A stretch of DNA of 11,068 nucleotides from Flavobacteriaceae bacterium (GTDB taxonomy: Bacteria; Bacteroidota; Bacteroidia; Flavobacteriales; Flavobacteriaceae), in assembly GCA_019090365.1 (NCBI GenBank), contig JAHRWC010000152.1, forward strand, positions 1 to 11,068. Direction: 5' to 3'. Both the position numbers and the translations under genes were made by a program. Under the pieces are notes generated by a model. That model was not told the origin of the DNA and searched no databases. It saw only the letters and a list, made by a program, of their open reading frames with translations. Positions 6,902 through 11,068 of this stretch are shown piece by piece. Position 1 is the first letter of the stretch. Each line of letters begins with the position of its first letter.

Positions 6902-7522
6902 ATGAAAACAATTGATCGAATTCCGAATTTTTCAAAAATTAGTGGATTATTTATTCTTTTAATTTTAGTGTCAACGAGTGGTTTTGCACAGATAAAAAAT
7001 GAAAATCGTTCAGAATTAATTAAGCCTGAAACTGAAATAACAAATGATTTATTTTGGCATGTAAAAGCATTCAGACCTGAAGCTCAACTTTTAAAAGTAA
7101 AAGCAGTTGATAAAAAGGGAAACATTTATGATGTAAAAGCAATACAATCTTCAGAAAGTACAAGTGTACTAAATGTAAAAGCTATAGTAAATGATAAGCA
7201 ATTTCCTATAAAAGTAATATTACCAACAGGGAATGATAAATATTATCCTGTAATGGCTATTACAGAAAAAGGTAAATTATTAACTATAAAAGCATTTACA
7301 AGTGATAATAGATACCTAGATATAAAAGGTGTTAGCAAAACAGGAAATATTATTCATTTAAGTGCGATAACTGATGATAATAAAGCATTTACAATTATTT
7401 CTATTTCACCGTTTGGAGAAGTAAACTCAGTTGTTGGTGTAAAAATGACCGATTCAGTTGAAGAAGCTGTTATTAATGGAGTTTCAGTTTTTGCGCATGT
7501 AAAAGCTATAAAACAAGATTAA
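6902..7522 (+). CDS. Secreted 12-13-residue beta-repeat protein, second paralogue (function unknown)
   Basis: I place the start at ATG 6902 (206 residues) rather than at the in-frame TTG 6881. The ATG gives the same MKTI opening and nearly the same length as the paralogue, and the TTG lies inside the promoter. The signal peptide is residues 1-30 (GLFILLILVSTSGFAQ at its end). The mature part repeats the same 12-unit plan: LFWHVKAFRPEAQ, LLKVKAVDKKGNI, YDVKAIQSSESTS, VLNVKAIVNDKQF and so on to SVFAHVKAIKQD. The best-conserved parts between the paralogues are KGN/AGN-YDVKAIQ, the KTGNIIH unit and the VINGVS-FAH-KAI end. There are no cysteines and no enzyme motifs. The protein is probably periplasmic; its binding partner is unknown. 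The pair arose by tandem duplication that included the promoter. Confidence 0.85.
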   Translation: MKTIDRIPNFSKISGLFILLILVSTSGFAQIKNENRSELIKPETEITNDLFWHVKAFRPEAQLLKVKAVDKKGNIYDVKAIQSSESTSVLNVKAIVNDKQFPIKVILPTGNDKYYPVMAITEKGKLLTIKAFTSDNRYLDIKGVSKTGNIIHLSAITDDNKAFTIISISPFGEVNSVVGVKMTDSVEEAVINGVSVFAHVKAIKQD

Positions 7523-7548
7523 AAAAGAATTTAGTTTTTTAATTTATT

Positions 7549-7590
7549 AAAGAATAATGCCTAATTCATTTAGGTATTATTCTTTTTTTT
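7549..7590 (+). terminator. Rho-independent terminator after the second repeat-protein gene
   Basis: AAAGAATAATGCCTAA (7549-7564) pairs with TTAGGTATTATTCTTT (7570-7585) over 16 bp with one G-T wobble and a TTCAT loop. A T run to 7590 follows. It overlaps the stop codon of the convergent transporter gene by two bases. Confidence 0.85.
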
Positions 7591-9781
7591 ATGCCAAAAT
7601 ACTTTCATGACCAGAGTCTTTTACAAATAAGCAAGAGCTATTTGTTTTTAAAGTGATTTTATTGACAAACTCAAACTGAAGGTCTTCATGCATCCCAAAT
7701 ATATTTAAATCGGCAGTAGGAGCATTTTTAACAATTGTATTAAAATCACCTACATGAACTTCAGTTAAGGTTTGTGGAAGCCTTGCAAGGCTAATTAAAG
7801 AGCTTAAAAACTCTTTGGCATTTTTCTCCTCGTTTGGATCTGAAATAACTGTAATCAATCTTATTTGAGCATTCCAATTCATTTTAAGTTTATAGGCAAC
7901 TAATATTGAAAGGTCTAAATTTCCAATATCCCATCCTAAGTTCCAATTGCCTTGGCGATCACTTACCCAAACATTAATGATATTTCGTTGCCCTAAAAGA
8001 GCTGTTGGATGTGATACATATAGAAGTACTCCAATTTCTAAGCGAATAGATTCTTTAATAACGGGACGTAACTCAGTTTCATAATTATCATGATTCTGAA
8101 AGTTTAAAAAGATAATATTTGGCCTAAAAAAAGCTCCTTGTAAGGCTTGACTTCCATAGTTAATGCCATTTGCATATTCATCTGTATGAATTACAGTAGA
8201 AGAAGAAAACACATCTTTCTGTCTAAAGGCAGCTGAAATTTCTTCTAAGTCTGATGCAAGTGTACTTGTTTCAGAAAAAGGTTGAATCCCTAATAGCTTT
8301 ATTGAACCTTTCGGTTTGGCAATATTTCTTAAAAACTCAAACGAACCTTTTAAACCATTTACATCTCTCACAGGAACCATTAAATTTGCTTTCCAAGCAC
8401 GTTGTTGCATCTTTTTCATACCCCAAGTATGCTTAGCTGCCCATTCAGCAAAAGAAACAAATAATCCAGAACGTACATCCTCAAATGGAGTTTCTAAATT
8501 TTGTCTAGATAAGTACCAGTACACCATTAATACGATCATTATAGAAACCAAACTAACCGTTGGATTGATAATGAACATTGCAAAAACTGAAGAGATTAAA
8601 CCCATCCAAGGCACCCATTTTTTTATTTTAAAAATTGGTCGGTAGCTAATCAATCCTAGTCTCTGCTCAATGATTACGACAATATTTATCATTGCATAGG
8701 TTATCAAAAAGAAGAGTGTAACTAAAGGCGCTACAACATTTAAATTTCTTAATAACAATGTTAGAAATATTAAAATACCTGTAACTAGCATAGCATTTCT
8801 TGGCTGTCCGCTTTTGCTTTGTCCATATAAAAAATTGGAATAGGGAAGTACCTTATGCTCACCCATAGCAAATAAAATACGTGATGAGCCAACAATAGAT
8901 GCTAATGCAGATGAAAAAGTGGCACCTAATATTCCTGCAATAATCAAGGGTCCGAAATAAGCCTTCTCAACCATGATATAATAATTGTTGATCAATTCAT
9001 GTTCAGTTGCACTTCTTGAAATCCAAAATGCAAGCACCATATAAATGATAAAACTCACTCCAATTGCCCATAAAGTTCCTGTTGGAATGCTTTTTTTTGG
9101 GTTCTTTAATTCACCCGACATATTTGCACCAGCCATGATTCCTGTAGCAGCGGGAAAAAATACAGCGAAGACGACCCAAAAATTACTGCCGCTAAACTTA
9201 TTTTCTATTGATCCTTTAAATGAGCCCCAACTTAAAGCTTCATTTGTTGGAATTACCATAGATCCTTCATAGGCTGCAATTACGATTGAAACTAAGGAGA
9301 GGATAATAATTCCCATGATTATAAATTGGGTTTTGATTGCCAAATTTGCGCTGATATAAGCTATTGTAAAAAGTACTCCAAAAACAATAATGTCTACTAG
9401 AAATGCATTGTGATCTGGAAAAATACCTAGCCAACCTTCTCTAAAACCAAAGATGTACATGGTTACAGCTAAGCCTTGTGAAATATACCTTGGAATCCCT
9501 AAACTTCCACCAACTTCTAATCCTAGAGCTTGTGAAACAATTGCATAAGCTCCACCAGCCCCAATACGAATATTAGTTGTAATGGCAGACATAGAAAGCG
9601 CTGTACACAGTGTTATTAGAAAAGATATAATGATAATTAACCAAGCACCTAGAAGTCCTGCATTACCAACAACCCAACCAAGACGCAAGTACATGATAAC
9701 TCCTAATATTGTAAGTAACGTAGGAGTAAAGACACCTCCAAAGGTGCCAAACTTTTTCATCTGTTTTGGTTGGTTTTCCAT
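7589..9781 (-). CDS. SLC12-type cation-chloride cotransporter (APC superfamily), second copy
   Basis: This 730-residue protein has the same layout as the copy at 3050-5242: a membrane core (about 18-425) and a soluble C-terminal half. TM1 is TLLTILGVIMYLRLGWVVGNAG and the TM6 signature is VFFPAATGIMAGANMSGELKNP (207-228), closer to animal NKCC proteins than the first copy. Tyr109, Pro210, Thr213 and Ser290-Ser291 occupy the positions of the K+ and Na+ site residues, and the TM1 Asn is Thr24. In the C-terminal domain FFRPNIIFLNFQ (551-562) and INVWV (602-606) correspond to the SLC12 PNT-LG and DVWW motifs in weaker form, and the N-terminus is six residues longer. The two copies differ widely outside the core, so they are old paralogues and not a recent duplication. 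It is transcribed alone, towards the repeat-protein pair, and is divergent from the patatin gene. Substrate specificity is inferred from family motifs only. Confidence 0.88.
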   Translation of the reverse strand: MENQPKQMKKFGTFGGVFTPTLLTILGVIMYLRLGWVVGNAGLLGAWLIIIISFLITLCTALSMSAITTNIRIGAGGAYAIVSQALGLEVGGSLGIPRYISQGLAVTMYIFGFREGWLGIFPDHNAFLVDIIVFGVLFTIAYISANLAIKTQFIIMGIIILSLVSIVIAAYEGSMVIPTNEALSWGSFKGSIENKFSGSNFWVVFAVFFPAATGIMAGANMSGELKNPKKSIPTGTLWAIGVSFIIYMVLAFWISRSATEHELINNYYIMVEKAYFGPLIIAGILGATFSSALASIVGSSRILFAMGEHKVLPYSNFLYGQSKSGQPRNAMLVTGILIFLTLLLRNLNVVAPLVTLFFLITYAMINIVVIIEQRLGLISYRPIFKIKKWVPWMGLISSVFAMFIINPTVSLVSIMIVLMVYWYLSRQNLETPFEDVRSGLFVSFAEWAAKHTWGMKKMQQRAWKANLMVPVRDVNGLKGSFEFLRNIAKPKGSIKLLGIQPFSETSTLASDLEEISAAFRQKDVFSSSTVIHTDEYANGINYGSQALQGAFFRPNIIFLNFQNHDNYETELRPVIKESIRLEIGVLLYVSHPTALLGQRNIINVWVSDRQGNWNLGWDIGNLDLSILVAYKLKMNWNAQIRLITVISDPNEEKNAKEFLSSLISLARLPQTLTEVHVGDFNTIVKNAPTADLNIFGMHEDLQFEFVNKITLKTNSSCLFVKDSGHESILA

Positions 9782-9829
9782 TAAATAAGTTGAATTATTT
9801 TGAGGATTAAATTACTAATTATAAGCGTA

Positions 9830-9866
9830 TTTAGAATCTAATTTTAGAATTAATATTTATTCTAAA
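9830..9866. promoter_or_regulatory. Cluster of three TTTAGAAT motifs (possible operator) upstream of the second transporter
   Basis: TTTAGAAT occurs at 9830-9837 and 9843-9850, and its exact inverse ATTCTAAA at 9859-9866, so the last two form an 8-8 inverted repeat around TAATATTT. The cluster lies 49-85 bp from the transporter start, in the divergent region shared with the patatin gene. The AGAAT/ATTCT halves also make up the palindrome before the other transporter. It may be a regulator site; AT-rich chance is the alternative. Confidence 0.4.
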
Positions 9867-9910
9867 TAGAGTTTTTTTTGAATTACATAAAATATTCAGG
9901 TAAAACCCTA

Positions 9911-9941
9911 TTGATTAAAACTCATTTAAATTCTACCTTTA
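9911..9941 (+). promoter_or_regulatory. Putative Bacteroidetes promoter of the patatin gene
   Basis: TTG at 9911-9913 and TACCTTTA at 9934-9941 are separated by 20 bp, the usual spacing for the TTG / TAnnTTTG promoter of this phylum; only the last base of the -7 element deviates. The start codon follows at 9995, leaving a leader of about 50 bases that has no Shine-Dalgarno sequence. Confidence 0.45.
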
Positions 9942-9994
9942 TGTTTTATTCATAAAGCAATCTTTTCGGTTAAATAATTTTTAAATAATATAAC

Positions 9995-11068
9995 ATGGGA
10001 ACAACATCAAAAGATAAAACATTTCATTTAGGAATTACCATGGCAGGTGCTGTATCAGCAGGTGCATATACTGCGGGATTTATAGATTATTTAATAGAAA
10101 TTTTGGAGCTTTGGGAAGAACAAAAAACAATTATCAGAGCCAAAATAGCTAGCAATGAAAAGTTAACTAGTTATGAAGAAAAAATTCCGCTTCATGATGT
10201 TTGTATAGACGCTTTCGGTGGCGCTTCAGCTGGTGGAATGGTTGGAATGATTACTGCTTTATCGACCTATTCTAAAATGCCTCCTGTAAAAGAACCTTCA
10301 GATGTAGCAACTGGGAATATTTTGTATGATAGCTGGGTGCTTTTAGATGATGATACAAATGTGAAAACATTTGAAAAAATGTTATACACCAATGATTTCG
10401 AAAATAATAAAGACGGAATTCCTTCGCTGTTAAATTCTGAACCTATAGATAAAATTGCAGATAAAGTTTTTAATGAATTAGTTCCTAAAGAAGAAAAAAG
10501 AGAACGCCCGAAGTATATTTCTGAAGATGTACGAGTGTTAGTTACTCTTTGCAGTTTACGTGGAATCCCATTCGAATTTAATTTTGACCATATTTCTTCT
10601 GCTAACTTTCCTTATTCTCCAGGGCATCGCATGAATGAGCATATGATCATTGCTCACTTCAAATTTAAATATGATAAAACAAAAGACAAAGATGTTTATT
10701 TAGAATTTGATCCTTATAAAGAGGAATCAAAAGAGCTATTAAAGCTTTGTACTAAAGCAACGGGTGCCTTTCCAATAGGTTTAGCAGCTAGGCATTTTGA
10801 AAGTCAACTTTCCAAAGAATATATTAAAAACTGTATTTTACGTAATCTTCAGATTGATGATGAAAGCAAATCAGCCATAGATATTAAAATTAAAGATGAT
10901 TTTTTCAACTTCACCGATGTGGATGGAGGTACTATTAATAATGAACCCTATTCAGAAGTAGTTCAAGTATTAGAAGAACTCAATCTAAAGCACGATCCGA
11001 AATTACCGATGTTTGGAACTATTATGGTTGATCCATTTCCTAACTTTTATAATCAGGATGAATCTAAA
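9995..11068 (+). CDS. Patatin-like phospholipase, 5' part (runs off the window)
   Basis: The frame is open from ATG 9995 to the window end (358 codons, no stop), so the C-terminus is missing. The catalytic serine motif G-A-S-A-G is at residues 76-80 (nucleophile Ser78), and the catalytic aspartate motif D-G-G is at 310-312 in DVDGGTINNEP. These form the Ser-Asp dyad of patatin lipid acyl hydrolases. The glycine-rich oxyanion segment is LGITMAGAVSAGAYTAGF (12-29). It lacks the Arg/Lys of the usual GGGxRG loop and looks more like the long bacterial patatin-like subfamily with a GGVSLA-type loop. About 230 residues separate Ser and Asp, more than in compact patatins, and include Lys/Glu-rich stretches. 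There is no signal peptide, so the enzyme is probably cytoplasmic or membrane-peripheral. It probably hydrolyses membrane phospholipids or other lipids, but the substrate is unknown. Confidence 0.88.
   Translation, partial: MGTTSKDKTFHLGITMAGAVSAGAYTAGFIDYLIEILELWEEQKTIIRAKIASNEKLTSYEEKIPLHDVCIDAFGGASAGGMVGMITALSTYSKMPPVKEPSDVATGNILYDSWVLLDDDTNVKTFEKMLYTNDFENNKDGIPSLLNSEPIDKIADKVFNELVPKEEKRERPKYISEDVRVLVTLCSLRGIPFEFNFDHISSANFPYSPGHRMNEHMIIAHFKFKYDKTKDKDVYLEFDPYKEESKELLKLCTKATGAFPIGLAARHFESQLSKEYIKNCILRNLQIDDESKSAIDIKIKDDFFNFTDVDGGTINNEPYSEVVQVLEELNLKHDPKLPMFGTIMVDPFPNFYNQDESK

Noticed and set aside
3050..9781. Equal length (730 residues) of the two transporters as a sign of recent duplication
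   Set aside because: Their N-termini, loops and C-terminal halves differ widely and the lengths match only through compensating differences, so the equality is probably coincidence.
8254..9788. Several plus-strand open frames of 60-109 codons within the second transporter gene
   Set aside because: They are antisense shadows of a clear SLC12-type coding region and have no motif or promoter of their own.
1..11068. CRISPR array, tRNA, rRNA, insertion sequence or prophage
   Set aside because: No regularly spaced repeats, cloverleaf-like segments, transposase motifs or phage genes were seen; the tail-fibre-like protein alone is common in chromosomes of this phylum.

Overview
The window is AT-rich DNA from a member of the phylum Bacteroidetes, most likely a marine or host-associated flavobacterium. 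Three things support this. Exported proteins have short signal peptides ending in AQ. Promoters fit the Bacteroidetes TAnnTTTG type, and Shine-Dalgarno sites are largely absent. The protein at 346-2259 has the VGIGTTNPDASALLE opening typical of this phylum. No rRNA, tRNA, CRISPR array or insertion sequence is visible. The organism call is inferred from style, not from a marker gene.

Layout. Bases 1-159 are the 3' end of a gene whose product resembles sigma-70 region 4. Bases 346-2259 encode a large secreted modular surface-type protein, ending at a strong hairpin terminator (2281-2319). Convergent to it on the minus strand is a two-gene operon: an SLC12-type cation-chloride cotransporter (3050-5242) and a nitroreductase (2318-3049), joined without any gap at TAA-ATG. 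Divergent from the transporter is a small VTT/DedA-like membrane protein (5411-6031). Two tandem paralogous secreted proteins follow (6142-6756 and 6902-7522), built almost entirely of 12-13-residue KAI-type repeats. A second SLC12-type transporter (7589-9781, minus strand) converges on them. A patatin-like phospholipase (9995 to the window end, incomplete) diverges from that transporter.

The most interesting signal is around the tandem repeat-protein pair. Each gene is preceded by a 14-bp palindrome of Crp/Fnr type (ATGATTTTTATCAT and ATGACTTTTATCAT). In both, the centre lies exactly 36.5 bp upstream of the end of a Bacteroidetes-type -7 element, the class II activator geometry. The spacer between the two elements has largely diverged while the box and the distance are kept. 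This points to a small regulon, probably oxygen, redox or nitric-oxide responsive, controlling two secreted beta-repeat proteins that I cannot assign to a known function.

How the genes may work together is inference. The repeat-protein pair lies between two transporters that both keep NKCC-like ion-site residues, including the TM8 Ser-Ser pair of the Na+ site. A link to ion or osmotic homeostasis under low oxygen is possible, but the transporters have different promoters from the repeat genes and the sequence shows no direct connection.
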